Shown here: piece by piece, positions 34,870 through 43,928 of the stretch
Layout of the letters: every line of letters begins with the position of its first letter
Numbering within the stretch: the stretch's first letter is position 1
Assembly: GCF_000430785.1 (NCBI RefSeq)
Contig: NZ_AUMR01000012.1
Span: 54,851-118,850 of the forward strand
From: Ectobacillus panaciterrae DSM 19096
GTDB taxonomy: Bacteria > Bacillota > Bacilli > Bacillales > Bacillaceae_G
DNA: 64,000 nucleotides
Reading direction: 5' to 3'
Position numbers and translations under genes: made by a program
Notes under the pieces: model-generated
Databases searched by the model: none
What the model was told of the DNA's origin: nothing
The model's input: only the letters and a program-made list of their open reading frames with translations

Positions 34870-36062
34870 GGTATGAACACATATCGAATGACTACTCCGG
34901 CTGCGAGACATCCCGCTGCAATTCCTGCCCATATATGAAAGATCCCTAAAGCGATGATGCCATAGAACAGCAATGCAGGCAAAAAAATGCTAATTCTCGG
35001 TTCAACCATTAAAAGCAATTCTCCGTTTGGACAATAAAGGCGCAGAAGCAGCTTATCTGTAAAGAGCTTCCACTGTTCTCCCGACTGCTTAAAGATTGCA
35101 AACAAGACGAAAACAATAACAATCATACAAAGCCACCACGGAGCCATATAGAAAGCGGCAGAACTATACCCTGTAACAAGAAAATAAAACTGTCTATTTG
35201 TATCTGTCCGAAAATACTGCTTTAGAAATAACTCGGCAATGCGCAACGTTTTTTTGTCCGTTTTCCACAGCCTCTTTGACCGCGGGAATATCCAAGGCTT
35301 CTTGGATTGGACAGGCTTTTGTACATGACCGGCTCCAATCAATACTGTTGAAGTCCATCGCAATGCCTCCCTCCTCTCCTGTTCCGCTTCTTGCAGGAAA
35401 AATCGCTGATAATGCAGTTTATGGCGAATGCATACTTGGAGAAAAAAACCGAGCAAAGGACCATAGAGAAAAATCACATAAGCAAATTGAGTCAGCAAAA
35501 ACACGCCGGTACTAAAAACAAGCACCATAATTCCCCAACTTGTCAGATGAAGCAGCTTTTGCTCCCATTTTTTCTGAATTCGTACTGCCCAATATCGGTT
35601 GAGAAACATTTGAATATAACTCATGAAGATATGAAACAGCAGCAATATCAAAACCTGAAAAATATTCAAATTGTATCCTTTTACGAAAATAGGCAAGGTA
35701 TATGCAAAAATAATCACATGTAACAAACACACTTTACAAAATGTATACCACATGCCACGCACGATAATAGAGCGTAGAAAGTGCGGATGTTGTATTAAAA
35801 ACAAGCTGTCTCCCGGCTCCAAAAAAGAACGGACGCTCCCAAAAGATGTAAGAACAAATAAAAGTGTGCAGGCGATTGGCAACGGTATGTAGGTAACCCA
35901 ATCCGGCGGTGTATGCCATAAAGAAGATTGATACATGCCGGCAAAAACAAGAGCAGGAATCACAAAATATAAAGCAATCGTCCAATCTACAATGGAGCGA
36001 ATGGTATTCCATTTTTGGGTCCATTCATGAAGCAGCCGTTTATAAAAGATTTGTTTATTCAT
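34866..36062 (-). CDS. ABC transporter permease, EcsB/YthQ-like
   Basis: A 398-residue polytopic protein with clusters of transmembrane segments at about 25-75, 95-150 and 165-205 and more at 300-395, separated by a basic cytoplasmic loop (LRWTSTVLIG...KRLWKTDKK). Size and pattern fit EcsB-type permeases. It overlaps the ATPase gene by 8 bp, making a two-gene transporter. B. subtilis EcsAB affects protease secretion and competence; YthPQ is its paralogue and I cannot firmly separate the two here. Substrate unknown. Confidence 0.78.
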   Translation of the reverse strand: MNKQIFYKRLLHEWTQKWNTIRSIVDWTIALYFVIPALVFAGMYQSSLWHTPPDWVTYIPLPIACTLLFVLTSFGSVRSFLEPGDSLFLIQHPHFLRSIIVRGMWYTFCKVCLLHVIIFAYTLPIFVKGYNLNIFQVLILLLFHIFMSYIQMFLNRYWAVRIQKKWEQKLLHLTSWGIMVLVFSTGVFLLTQFAYVIFLYGPLLGFFLQVCIRHKLHYQRFFLQEAEQERREALRWTSTVLIGAGHVQKPVQSKKPWIFPRSKRLWKTDKKTLRIAELFLKQYFRTDTNRQFYFLVTGYSSAAFYMAPWWLCMIVIVFVLFAIFKQSGEQWKLFTDKLLLRLYCPNGELLLMVEPRISIFLPALLFYGIIALGIFHIWAGIAAGCLAAGVVIRYVFIP

Positions 36063-36762
36063 ACTGTTCCTGCCTTACAATGACATCAAAGCAGTCCATC
36101 AGCGTTGCATTAGGCATACCTGCTAATTGCTGAATGTTCGCTAAGCTTCCGTTCGCAAGCAATTCCCCGCTTGAAACAAGCAAAAACCGCTCACATATTC
36201 TTTCAGCCGTATCCAATACGTGTGTACATAGCAATACACCCACTCCGCGTTTTCTTTCTTTTTGCAGCAGCGTCAAAAAATCTCGAATTGCTGTCGGATC
36301 TAATCCAAGAAACGGCTCGTCTACAATATAAAAATCCGGTTTAGCCAAAAATGCAAGCATAAGCATAACCTTCTGCTTCATTCCCTTTGAAAATTGTCCT
36401 ATGTAGCTGTGCTTGCTTTCCTCCATCCGAAAGATACGCAGCAATTCCTCAGCATCCTCTTCCCACCCTGTGTCCAGCATTTTCGCAGCAGCAAGCAGTT
36501 CCATATGCTCCCATAATGTTAAATAGTCATAGTAGACAGGCTGCTCCGGTACGTATGCGTACCCGCCGCCATTAATAGAAACTGTTCCGTCCATATGAGG
36601 CAATAACCCGAGAATCGCTTTTATAATCGTGCTCTTCCCGGCTCCATTTGCGCCGATTAAGGCAACAAGTTCTCCGCTTACTACGGAAAATATAATGTTA
36701 TGAATAATCGGCTCCCCTTCTGCGTAACCCGCAGAGCGAATATGTACTTGAAGCAAATTCAT
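36055..36762 (-). CDS. ABC transporter ATP-binding protein, EcsA/YthP-like
   Basis: A 235-residue ATPase: Walker A GANGAGKST (about 37-45), Q-loop VPEQPVYYD, the signature SKGMKQKV (a variant of LSGGQ, as in EcsA-type ATPases), Walker B FYIVDEPFLGLD and the switch His in LLCTHVLD. It energises the overlapping permease. ATG 36762 is preceded by a GGGG-type RBS. Confidence 0.88.
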   Translation of the reverse strand: MNLLQVHIRSAGYAEGEPIIHNIIFSVVSGELVALIGANGAGKSTIIKAILGLLPHMDGTVSINGGGYAYVPEQPVYYDYLTLWEHMELLAAAKMLDTGWEEDAEELLRIFRMEESKHSYIGQFSKGMKQKVMLMLAFLAKPDFYIVDEPFLGLDPTAIRDFLTLLQKERKRGVGVLLCTHVLDTAERICERFLLVSSGELLANGSLANIQQLAGMPNATLMDCFDVIVRQEQYE

Positions 36763-36923
36763 CCCCCTATCTATTTTTGGATTAAATTCCCATATAATAT
36801 TATTATAGCATTTCGTTAAATCAGGGAAAGAAAATCTTTTTCTGCCATATTAAAATTCTATCTATTAAGTTAAATGAGTTTCATATAAAATGATAAGGAA
36901 ATGACTTTAATGGAGGAACATAT

Positions 36924-38336
36924 ATGAATTTTGTGCATAAGCGGGAGCGGACATATTTCATGCTGCTTATTTTTATCAGCATCCCGACCTATTTACTTCT
37001 TTTCTTAAGCGGTATAGGGATCTTATTATTGCTTATTTTCGCTCTTATTCCTATGCTTCTTTCTTTATTGCACATAGGCTATGTCCGAAGCAATGGAGTA
37101 AAGATAACCCCCCGGCAATTTCCGCATATACATGAAGCAGCTGAAAAAATCAGACAGGATATGGGTCTGACATCTATACCCGATATGTATATCATGCAAT
37201 CCGGCGGACTTTTGAATGCATTTGCGACTCGATTTTTTGGGAAAAACATGGTTGTTTTATACTCAGAAATCGTAGAAGCTACTATGATAAACGGCGAAGA
37301 AAAGCTGCATTTTATCATTGCCCATGAAATGGCGCATATCAAGCGTAATCATATTATTAAAAACTTGCTTATATTGCCCGGAAATTGGATTCCGTTTCTC
37401 AGCGAAGCATATTCGCGGGCATGTGAGTATACATGTGACCGCATGGCTTCATTTTGCATTCAAAATGCAGAAGCTTCCAAACAAGCTTTAACGATTTTGG
37501 CTGTCGGTAAAGAGCTGTATGAGCAAGTCGATATAAAAGAGTATCAAATTGAAAGCAGCAAGGAAACAAATCCGGTTGTCTGGTTAAGCGAAAAGTTAAG
37601 CACGCATCCAAGCTTGCCAAAGCGCATTCATAAAATTACTGTTTTCAGCGGGCAGGAAACGCCTGTCTCTTTTAAAACATCGCGCCAAACGAGGTGGATG
37701 CTTGCTGGTATTGCTGCGGCCTCTCTTTTATTTATCGGAACCGGGGCTGCTCTGCTGTATCAGCTGCCGAAAACTGCTGTATACAGTGATTTTATGCTTG
37801 GCGCATCGAATACTACGCCATTAATGCTTGCCGCGTCGGAAAACGATACGGCAAAAGCAAAAGAATTGCTAGATGAAGACGCTGACGTGAATGTAAAAGA
37901 TTCAGACGGCTGGACAGCGCTTCACTATGCGCTCATCCCTGCTGAAGAAGAACCATTTTCACAGGACATGCCGGCGAATCAAGAAATCAATAAAACGATG
38001 GTAGAGCTCCTTCTTAAAGCGAATGCGAATGCGAATGCTTCTTCAAAGGGCGGGGATATACCGCTTCATTACATTGTTGAAAGCGGAGATAAGCAGCTTA
38101 TTAAAACTGCGCTCAAGCACGGCGGCAGCTTAGCTGTTACAGACACTTACGGAGAAACGCCGTTATTTGTCGCAGTATATACGAACCAGCCTGAAATTGT
38201 GCGTCTGCTGCTTGATGAAGGCGCAGATCCAAAGGTAAAAAATACAGGCGATATGACGGTACTGGATATCGCTAAGGACGAAGGCTTTGCAGAGATTGTC
38301 TCCATTCTGGAAAACAAGCAAAAAATTGTAGATTAG
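36924..38336 (+). CDS. M48 family membrane metalloprotease fused to ankyrin repeats
   Basis: A 470-residue protein with three parts. N-terminal membrane hairpin (about 10-55). HtpX-like peptidase with Zn motif HEMAH (134-138) and third ligand Glu168 in RACEYTCD. A further transmembrane segment (about 252-275) is followed by ankyrin repeats (about 290-468: TPLMLAASENDTAKAKELL, GWTALHYAL, IPLHYIVESGD, TPLFVAVYTNQPEIVRLLL). HtpX-like enzymes degrade misfolded membrane proteins. The ankyrin tail should bring a protein partner and is not part of canonical HtpX. ATG 36924 has a GGAGGA box. Confidence 0.85.
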   Translation: MNFVHKRERTYFMLLIFISIPTYLLLFLSGIGILLLLIFALIPMLLSLLHIGYVRSNGVKITPRQFPHIHEAAEKIRQDMGLTSIPDMYIMQSGGLLNAFATRFFGKNMVVLYSEIVEATMINGEEKLHFIIAHEMAHIKRNHIIKNLLILPGNWIPFLSEAYSRACEYTCDRMASFCIQNAEASKQALTILAVGKELYEQVDIKEYQIESSKETNPVVWLSEKLSTHPSLPKRIHKITVFSGQETPVSFKTSRQTRWMLAGIAAASLLFIGTGAALLYQLPKTAVYSDFMLGASNTTPLMLAASENDTAKAKELLDEDADVNVKDSDGWTALHYALIPAEEEPFSQDMPANQEINKTMVELLLKANANANASSKGGDIPLHYIVESGDKQLIKTALKHGGSLAVTDTYGETPLFVAVYTNQPEIVRLLLDEGADPKVKNTGDMTVLDIAKDEGFAEIVSILENKQKIVD

Positions 38337-38393
38337 TCATAAGAAAAGGATAGGCAATCCCTATCCTTTTTATAATATGAGCAAACTTTTAGA

Positions 38394-38476
38394 ATTTTCG
38401 GAGCATGTCTAGCTCCACCGGCTAGGTGCAGAACCAGAGAACCTCTGCTTCTGCACCTCGAAGGCTCCGCTTTTCT
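38394..38476. repeat. intergenic palindromic element B
   Basis: Lies between two convergent genes. CGGAGC ... GGCTCCG are the outer arms; inside, GGTGCAGA ... TCTGCACC with AGAG/CTCT form a nested hairpin. It contains TGTCTAGCTCCA, the start of a family of palindromic intergenic repeats common in Bacillus-like genomes (recalled, not searched). It may also act as a terminator for either flanking gene. Confidence 0.6.
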
Positions 38477-39315
38477 TACTTTACAAACTTTGTCGTCACA
38501 TAGCGGAACAGTACCGACTTTCCTGTACCTCCGAGAACACCGACTGCTTTTCGACCTGCACCCGTGCTGTACAGAAATTTCCGCAGAAATCCCGGACCCA
38601 TTAAACAAAAAATCATGAATCCGAACCCGATTACGAAATCCTTTAAATCGACGGCGTCTCCTATGCTGTTAAAAGCGAGCCATAGAATCATAATCTGCAA
38701 ACTTTGCGTGAAAATCGTCGCAATCGTTTCGCGCCACCACACACTCCATATATTCATGTCCTCATTCACGATAGACCAAGCTGCAAGAGGACTCATAACA
38801 AATATGATCAAGAGCTCTACCGTCCGGATAATATATTGAATGGCCAGAAGAAGAAAGATAATGGCCATAGCCAAACCGGCCAGCAGCACAGCTGTTGCAG
38901 CTGTTCCCGGAACTCCGACGAATTTAGAAAAAGTTTCGACTTTAATGCCCTTATCTAAAAAAATTTGGACGATTGCGTTATTTAAAGGAATGAGAATTTC
39001 CTTTAAAAGGAACGGTGCCAAAACGGCAAGAATTCCCCCCACAAAGGTGCGAACAATAACTTCTTGCACACCCCTTTGGCTGTATCCGCCTATCTTCTCT
39101 ACAATCAGTTTAAACATATTGAAGGTAAAGAAAACCCCTCCAATGGTTACAGAAATCATAAAAATGATATTATAAGCTTCTGATACGTATGCATATTTTG
39201 ATAAATCAGTTGGCATAAACAAGTATATTTTCAGCCAGCTGAACGCTGCATTGGCAATATCATTCATGAGATTATGGAGAAGCTCGTTTAAATATTCGAT
39301 CGGACTCTTGAACAT
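38476..39315 (-). CDS. VirB6/TrbL-like polytopic conjugation protein
   Basis: A 279-residue membrane protein with about six hydrophobic segments, including VEAYNI-like entry and VELLIIFVMSPLAAWSIVNED, where TrbL/VirB6 proteins carry a conserved interior Trp; it ends in a basic tail (FRYVTTKFVK). It should form the inner-membrane channel of a type IV secretion-like apparatus. ATG 39315 follows AAGGAGGAG, 12 nt after the preceding stop. Last gene of the eight-gene cluster. Confidence 0.75.
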   Translation of the reverse strand: MFKSPIEYLNELLHNLMNDIANAAFSWLKIYLFMPTDLSKYAYVSEAYNIIFMISVTIGGVFFTFNMFKLIVEKIGGYSQRGVQEVIVRTFVGGILAVLAPFLLKEILIPLNNAIVQIFLDKGIKVETFSKFVGVPGTAATAVLLAGLAMAIIFLLLAIQYIIRTVELLIIFVMSPLAAWSIVNEDMNIWSVWWRETIATIFTQSLQIMILWLAFNSIGDAVDLKDFVIGFGFMIFCLMGPGFLRKFLYSTGAGRKAVGVLGGTGKSVLFRYVTTKFVK

Positions 39316-39326
39316 ATAGCTCCTCC

Positions 39327-39839
39327 TTATTTTGCGGCAGGCACATCCGTCAATAGAGCTGCAGAATCGATTCGCCATGTATCTTGTTTTTGCAGTGCAA
39401 GCTGAATATAGTGTGTGCTCGTTATCGAGTTTCCTTTAATCGTAACTGTGCGGTTAACAGCAGCTATTACCGTTGCGGTCCTTTCGTTTGTTTCTCCCTC
39501 AAAAATGGATATACTATGAACCTTTATATCTGTTTTTGTAGTGCCCTTGTTTTCTCCAAGCGGAATGATTTCTGCTTCTCCCCGTTCTGTGACATATGCA
39601 CGCAATGCTGTATGGTCAGCTCCGCTGTACAGAGCTTTGCAAAAGGATTGAATGGTTTGATTCATACTCTTATCAGCCAAGACAGTCTTCGTATCGAAAT
39701 GCGCCGCCCCCTTTAACGAGCGCAATTCTTCTTGCAAGTGCTTTCTATCTTCTAAGCTATTTAAATAAAAATAAAGCCCCCATACCGTAATAACAAGAAA
39801 GAGTAGACTCGCCGCCAGCATCCATTTCATTGTCTTCAT
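39327..39839 (-). CDS. small membrane-anchored NTF2/VirB8-like conjugation protein
   Basis: A 170-residue protein: one N-terminal transmembrane helix (about 5-28), a short coiled segment (LEDRKHLQEELRSL), then a soluble domain with alternating strands ending QLALQKQDTWRIDSAALLTD, the sort of curved-sheet end seen in VirB8/TcpC-like domains. The fold call is inference. Its ATG overlaps the TGA of the CwlT-like gene by one base, so translation is coupled. Confidence 0.6.
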   Translation of the reverse strand: MKTMKWMLAASLLFLVITVWGLYFYLNSLEDRKHLQEELRSLKGAAHFDTKTVLADKSMNQTIQSFCKALYSGADHTALRAYVTERGEAEIIPLGENKGTTKTDIKVHSISIFEGETNERTATVIAAVNRTVTIKGNSITSTHYIQLALQKQDTWRIDSAALLTDVPAAK

Positions 39840-40834
39840 CAACTTCCTCCTGCCGGTATACGTCCGTATCCGTAAATTTTTTCCCGCCATACGGGCTTGT
39901 TAAGATCGCTGTATCCGACTCCGTCGCTGTTGCTGTTGTACATCATCCCGTTTCCGACATAAAGACCTACATGACTGATAAAAGCGTGATTGCTCGTTCC
40001 GGTGAAAAATATTAAATCTCCCGGCCGCAGCTCCTTCTCGGTTATTCGCGTCGTATATCGATACTGCTCCTCTGCAGTTCTGGGCAAATGAACACCAGCT
40101 GCGGCAAAGGCCCATTTCATAAGACCGCTGCAATCAAAGCTTGTACTCGGCGTCTCTCCTCCCCAGCTGTATGGCCACTTCTCGTATTTCAATGCTTCTC
40201 CCATAACCTGCTGAAACAAAGAATCTCCGCTTAATGATCCTTGCATTCGGTCTAAATACCGCATCACTTTTGCCGAGTATGTATAGTCCCCGTAGCAATA
40301 GGGGCTGCGCCAGCCGCAGCTTGCCGATTTTGTATGCGCAATTGAAAATTGCTTATTCAGCTCTTCTGTGCCGACACCGCCGTGCTCCTTTATATAGTAA
40401 AGCCAGCCCGGTCCGTAGTTATAGCTTTGTATAATAGTAGAAAGATCTGTAATCCCGAGCTTCTCAGCTGTTTGCAGCATATTTTTCCAGTGCTTGACCC
40501 CCTGCTGAATACTTGCTGCCGGATCAGTGATAGAGCCTGGAGGAAGACCAGCTGATTCGCTGCTCTGCATCACATCCGCTGCTGTTCCCCCGCTTTCTTG
40601 CATGATGATGGATAACAAAACCGGAATATATTTTTCATCCAGCCCTGCTTTTTTTGCAGCATCTCGTACAATCGGCTCCCACTGCCGTACTTCCGGTGTC
40701 ACTACGTGAACATCTCTTGATTGACTCGGCAATCCGCCAAAAAATACGATGAATAGAAGCAGACACAGCAGCAAACAAGCTGTAAGTACTTCTTTCCAAT
40801 ACTTGATCCCTAAAATAGCCGCTTTTGCATACAT
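39839..40834 (-). CDS. CwlT-like bifunctional peptidoglycan hydrolase (lytic muramidase + NlpC/P60)
   Basis: A 331-residue enzyme matching CwlT of ICEBs1 in length and layout. N-terminal transmembrane anchor (about 15-38), then a lysozyme-like domain with IIMQESGG (catalytic Glu) and IQSYNYGPGWLYYI, then a C-terminal NlpC/P60 endopeptidase with catalytic Cys in FDCSGLMKWAF and His in ISHVGLYVGNG. In conjugative elements this enzyme opens the wall for the mating channel. ATG 40834 is adjacent to the VirB4 stop, with GAAGGA upstream. Confidence 0.88.
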   Translation of the reverse strand: MYAKAAILGIKYWKEVLTACLLLCLLLFIVFFGGLPSQSRDVHVVTPEVRQWEPIVRDAAKKAGLDEKYIPVLLSIIMQESGGTAADVMQSSESAGLPPGSITDPAASIQQGVKHWKNMLQTAEKLGITDLSTIIQSYNYGPGWLYYIKEHGGVGTEELNKQFSIAHTKSASCGWRSPYCYGDYTYSAKVMRYLDRMQGSLSGDSLFQQVMGEALKYEKWPYSWGGETPSTSFDCSGLMKWAFAAAGVHLPRTAEEQYRYTTRITEKELRPGDLIFFTGTSNHAFISHVGLYVGNGMMYNSNSDGVGYSDLNKPVWREKIYGYGRIPAGGS

Positions 40835-40835
40835 G

Positions 40836-42665
40836 CTATCCTTCGCCCCCGAACCGTTCCGCATATTGCCTCGGGTCAATCAGCTGCAATTCTTCCGGTG
40901 TTGCATCTACTCGCATATACACCCGGTTATGTCCGGCAACATATATGCCCTCTCCTTGCTTGCGCCGTCCGATGATCACTTCTTCCTCCTCTGAAAGCCG
41001 AAGCACATCATATTCCTTTAGATCACGAATATCATTATCCTGCAAGCCTAAGAGAAGCATGCTGATGCTATTATTCAATATCGCTTTGCCTACATTGTGC
41101 CCGCCCTCTGCCGTACCGAGAAAATCAATAGGCTGCTGCGAAGCAACAATGGCTTCCCCTGCATACTTTCGGATACGTTTATATACATCTAGAAGAAACA
41201 ACGCGCTCTTTGCGTTACGCATAAGAAGATGCGCTTCATCTACATATAGCTTTTTAGGCGTAATGGTATCGCGTGTAATTTCTTCCCATAAAAATGACAG
41301 AATATTAAACATAACAACAGGCTGACTGTCTCCGTCCTGCTGCAAATCTCTTATATCAAAGCAAATGATGTTGTTATGCAGATTCACATTTGTAGTTCCA
41401 TTAAAGAGTTTTGCATTCGTCCCCTCTGTATACATCCGCAAAATTTCCCGAAAATCCCGCAAGCTTTCATACCCTTTTTCTCCGATATGACGATATAAGT
41501 CATCTAGCGTCGGAAATGCTTCCGCCTTTCGGTTAGCAAATACAGTATCCTCCGTAATGCCCGACTGTCTATATACAGCGAATAGTGCCCGCTCCAATAG
41601 AGCGCTTTCCAATACAGACATATTCGGATAAATGAGCTTAAAAAAGATTTTTAGCCGCTGCATCTTTAAAAACAAAACGCTGCCGCGAATATCATCGTCC
41701 GTTGTATCATGCAAAATGTGAAACGGATTAATTACATGCTCAGTATTGTTGCTGATTCGGATTACCTGACCGCCGATTTGCGAAACAACACGGGCAAACT
41801 CACGTTCAGGATCTATCAGAAAGAAACGAGTATCTTCGCTTTCGAGCACCCATTGCCGTAGCAAATGCTTCTGCATAAAAAAGCTTTTCCCCATGCCGGT
41901 CGTCCCAAGAATAAGCATATTGCGCGACGGAAATACCTTCTTATTATTCATATCAACAAGGACCACATTGTCTGTGTGGAGATTTTGCCCCATAATAATC
42001 CCGCTTTGCATAAACAGCTCGCTTTCATCAAACGGCAGCATGGAAGATGCGGCAGAAGTATGCATATTTTGATGCGTATAATGAGGAAGCGCAATCTCGC
42101 AAATCGGCAGTACGCTTCGAAAGGCTTCGAGCATATTGTCTCTTGCAGGAACAATTGAAAGCCCTGTTTGCCATATGATGCTTTGCAAGCGATCTGTTAA
42201 ACGATCTAGTTCTTCTAAACTGGATGCTTGCAAATGGATATACGTATGAACGAGAAAAATAGTTTTATGATTATGACCGAGAAGCACATCCAGCATATGC
42301 TCGGCACTTTTTTGCTTTCGCTCCGTTTCCTTGCGGCGCACCGGCGAAAGCGATTGATTCATCCGAGCTTCATATTCTTCAATAGATTGGTTAAGATGAC
42401 GAATCATCTTATCGCTTGCTACAGGGACGAGATGGGTGCTTATATTTATATTTCCGGAAAAACGATACAGCTTTGTAAGCCAGTTCCCCCTTACGCTGTT
42501 TGGATAATCGACGACCAAAAGTGTTCGCGCATAATTTCTGCCGAATAAAAGGCAGTCTCTCATTTCTTCAGCACATCCAGGCGCAATTCTATTCTTAAGA
42601 GACGCACACGTGCCTACATACATTTCCAGCTCAGATTGTCTCTTGCTAGTTTTGGAGAATATCAC
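40836..42665 (-). CDS. VirB4-like T4SS ATPase, motor part
   Basis: A 609-residue ATPase that powers a type IV secretion machine. Walker A LGTTGMGKSF (about 253-262), Walker B KLYVDEAHLLM followed by a conserved VASQQPIDFLG stretch. The protein starts inside what is normally the N-terminal half of VirB4; the missing ~220 residues are encoded by the preceding gene. Together they total 827 residues, close to single-gene ConE/Orf16 homologues. The GTG start at 42665 has GGAGGGAG upstream and overlaps the preceding ORF by 20 bp. Confidence 0.85.
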   Translation of the reverse strand: MIFSKTSKRQSELEMYVGTCASLKNRIAPGCAEEMRDCLLFGRNYARTLLVVDYPNSVRGNWLTKLYRFSGNINISTHLVPVASDKMIRHLNQSIEEYEARMNQSLSPVRRKETERKQKSAEHMLDVLLGHNHKTIFLVHTYIHLQASSLEELDRLTDRLQSIIWQTGLSIVPARDNMLEAFRSVLPICEIALPHYTHQNMHTSAASSMLPFDESELFMQSGIIMGQNLHTDNVVLVDMNNKKVFPSRNMLILGTTGMGKSFFMQKHLLRQWVLESEDTRFFLIDPEREFARVVSQIGGQVIRISNNTEHVINPFHILHDTTDDDIRGSVLFLKMQRLKIFFKLIYPNMSVLESALLERALFAVYRQSGITEDTVFANRKAEAFPTLDDLYRHIGEKGYESLRDFREILRMYTEGTNAKLFNGTTNVNLHNNIICFDIRDLQQDGDSQPVVMFNILSFLWEEITRDTITPKKLYVDEAHLLMRNAKSALFLLDVYKRIRKYAGEAIVASQQPIDFLGTAEGGHNVGKAILNNSISMLLLGLQDNDIRDLKEYDVLRLSEEEEVIIGRRKQGEGIYVAGHNRVYMRVDATPEELQLIDPRQYAERFGGEG

Positions 42666-43302
42666 GTGCTCTCCCTCCTATTGTGTAGGGGTAAATAAAT
42701 ATATCTTGAATAGGACAATGCTGCGATCCTTCATAATCAAACAGGGTGTGAAGATATCTCGCAATATCTAAATCACTTGCTTCCTGCACGGTTAATCCCA
42801 TTTCCTCCAGCCCGCTTTTCACTTGTTTTTTCTTTTGATCGAGCAGGACCATGCTCTCTTCATATGCTTGTTTTGTCGTGCCTGTAATAAGTTCGCCTAT
42901 CATCAAATAGCGCTGCCGCTGAATCATTGTTGTACTCGTCTCCATCCCTTTGGCATATGCTATATATCCTTTTAGCAATTCCTGCTTTACAGAAGAAGAA
43001 TCATCTCTTTTTGTTTCTAAACTCTTTACATAACTCCCAAGGTCTACTGGCTGAGACATAATCGCTGTTTGAATAGGAAAAGATAAGCTTCTTAAAAACA
43101 ATTCGTACTTTTCCATCGTTTCGTTTAACTCACGATGGCTCATTAAGTCGAGATTGAAGGAGGACACACGAAGAAGCTGCACAAGGCGAAAGTCCTGCGT
43201 GACAATGACTCCCCCGTCAAGCGCCCTCACCGGTATCAAATTTTGGATGGATTGCTCCTGCTGCTGTTTTTTCTCTGCTTTCTTCTTCCAATAGTTCCTC
43301 AT
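42646..43302 (-). CDS. VirB4/TraC N-terminal domain as a separate protein
   Basis: The 218-residue product begins with a Lys/Gln-rich tail (WKKKAEKKQQQEQS) and continues as the TraC-like N-terminal VirB4 domain (IPVRALDGGVIVTQDFRLVQLLRVSSFNLDLMS...). This domain normally precedes the ATPase part in one polypeptide. ATG 43302 follows AGGAGG. It overlaps the upstream PrgI-like gene by 86 bp and the ATPase gene by 20 bp. Both pieces carry good RBSs, so the split looks functional rather than a fresh frameshift. Confidence 0.75.
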   Translation of the reverse strand: MRNYWKKKAEKKQQQEQSIQNLIPVRALDGGVIVTQDFRLVQLLRVSSFNLDLMSHRELNETMEKYELFLRSLSFPIQTAIMSQPVDLGSYVKSLETKRDDSSSVKQELLKGYIAYAKGMETSTTMIQRQRYLMIGELITGTTKQAYEESMVLLDQKKKQVKSGLEEMGLTVQEASDLDIARYLHTLFDYEGSQHCPIQDIFIYPYTIGGRARDILQN

Positions 43303-43606
43303 GAATATCCTCCTTCCGGTAGTAATATACTCTCTGTCTCGCATGGAATCGAACGAGTTCACGGGCATGCTGCCAAAACGGAATGTTTTCCCGCACTGGT
43401 CTCACATAGACAAGAACAGCCGAAACCATCAAAGTAATCGTAATGACAGGAATCTTTATGTACATAGAAATCGGCATAAGGAGCACCGGAATATCGAGAA
43501 GAAGTGACGGTAAAAAACAGACTAAATCCCTCAGTGTAACATTTTGCATAATTTCAAAATTTCCATTCACATTTCCGGGAATTGTATATTCCTGCTTTTC
43601 CTCCAT
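43217..43606 (-). CDS. PrgI/VirB3-like conjugation protein
   Basis: A 129-residue protein: short hydrophilic N-terminus (YTIPGNVNG), NVTLRDLVCFLP, then two adjacent transmembrane helices (about 30-75) and a charged C-terminus. This is the PrgI/TcpE-VirB3 layout that normally sits just before VirB4, as here. ATG 43606 has GGGGTGAG upstream. The last 86 bp also encode the start of the next gene in another frame. Confidence 0.72.
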   Translation of the reverse strand: MEEKQEYTIPGNVNGNFEIMQNVTLRDLVCFLPSLLLDIPVLLMPISMYIKIPVITITLMVSAVLVYVRPVRENIPFWQHARELVRFHARQRVYYYRKEDIHEELLEEESREKTAAGAIHPKFDTGEGA

Positions 43607-43610
43607 GTGC

Positions 43611-43928
43611 TCACCCCAGCAGTCCAAGGAACCATTTCATAATAGCGCCTGCGCTCATAACAATTGCTACAATAATGAATGTATCCTTCATATTCTTCTT
43701 GTACTCGCCTTTCTTTCCTGCAGAGCTCGTAAGGTTATACATAACGCCCATCGCCATAATAGCCGCTGTCCCGATAGACGGCGACACAACCATAAAGAAG
43801 TTGATGAGACCATTCGCGACATTTTTTACAATCGTAGTCGGGTCATCACTTGCCGCTAAAACGATATGCGGCGCCATTCCTGCACAAAATACCAATATCG
43901 AGACATACAATCGTTTCCAGCATTTCAT
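43611..43928 (-). CDS. VirB2/TrbC-like pilin-type protein
   Basis: A 105-residue protein with a signal peptide (VSILVFCAGMAPHIVLAA) and two hydrophobic helices, the second being TFIIVAIVMSAGAIMKWFLGLLG, with a glycine/serine-rich loop between. Position first among the membrane genes, before VirB3- and VirB4-like genes, supports a VirB2-like subunit. Its start overlaps the RHH gene stop (ATGA). Confidence 0.7.
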   Translation of the reverse strand: MKCWKRLYVSILVFCAGMAPHIVLAASDDPTTIVKNVANGLINFFMVVSPSIGTAAIMAMGVMYNLTSSAGKKGEYKKNMKDTFIIVAIVMSAGAIMKWFLGLLG

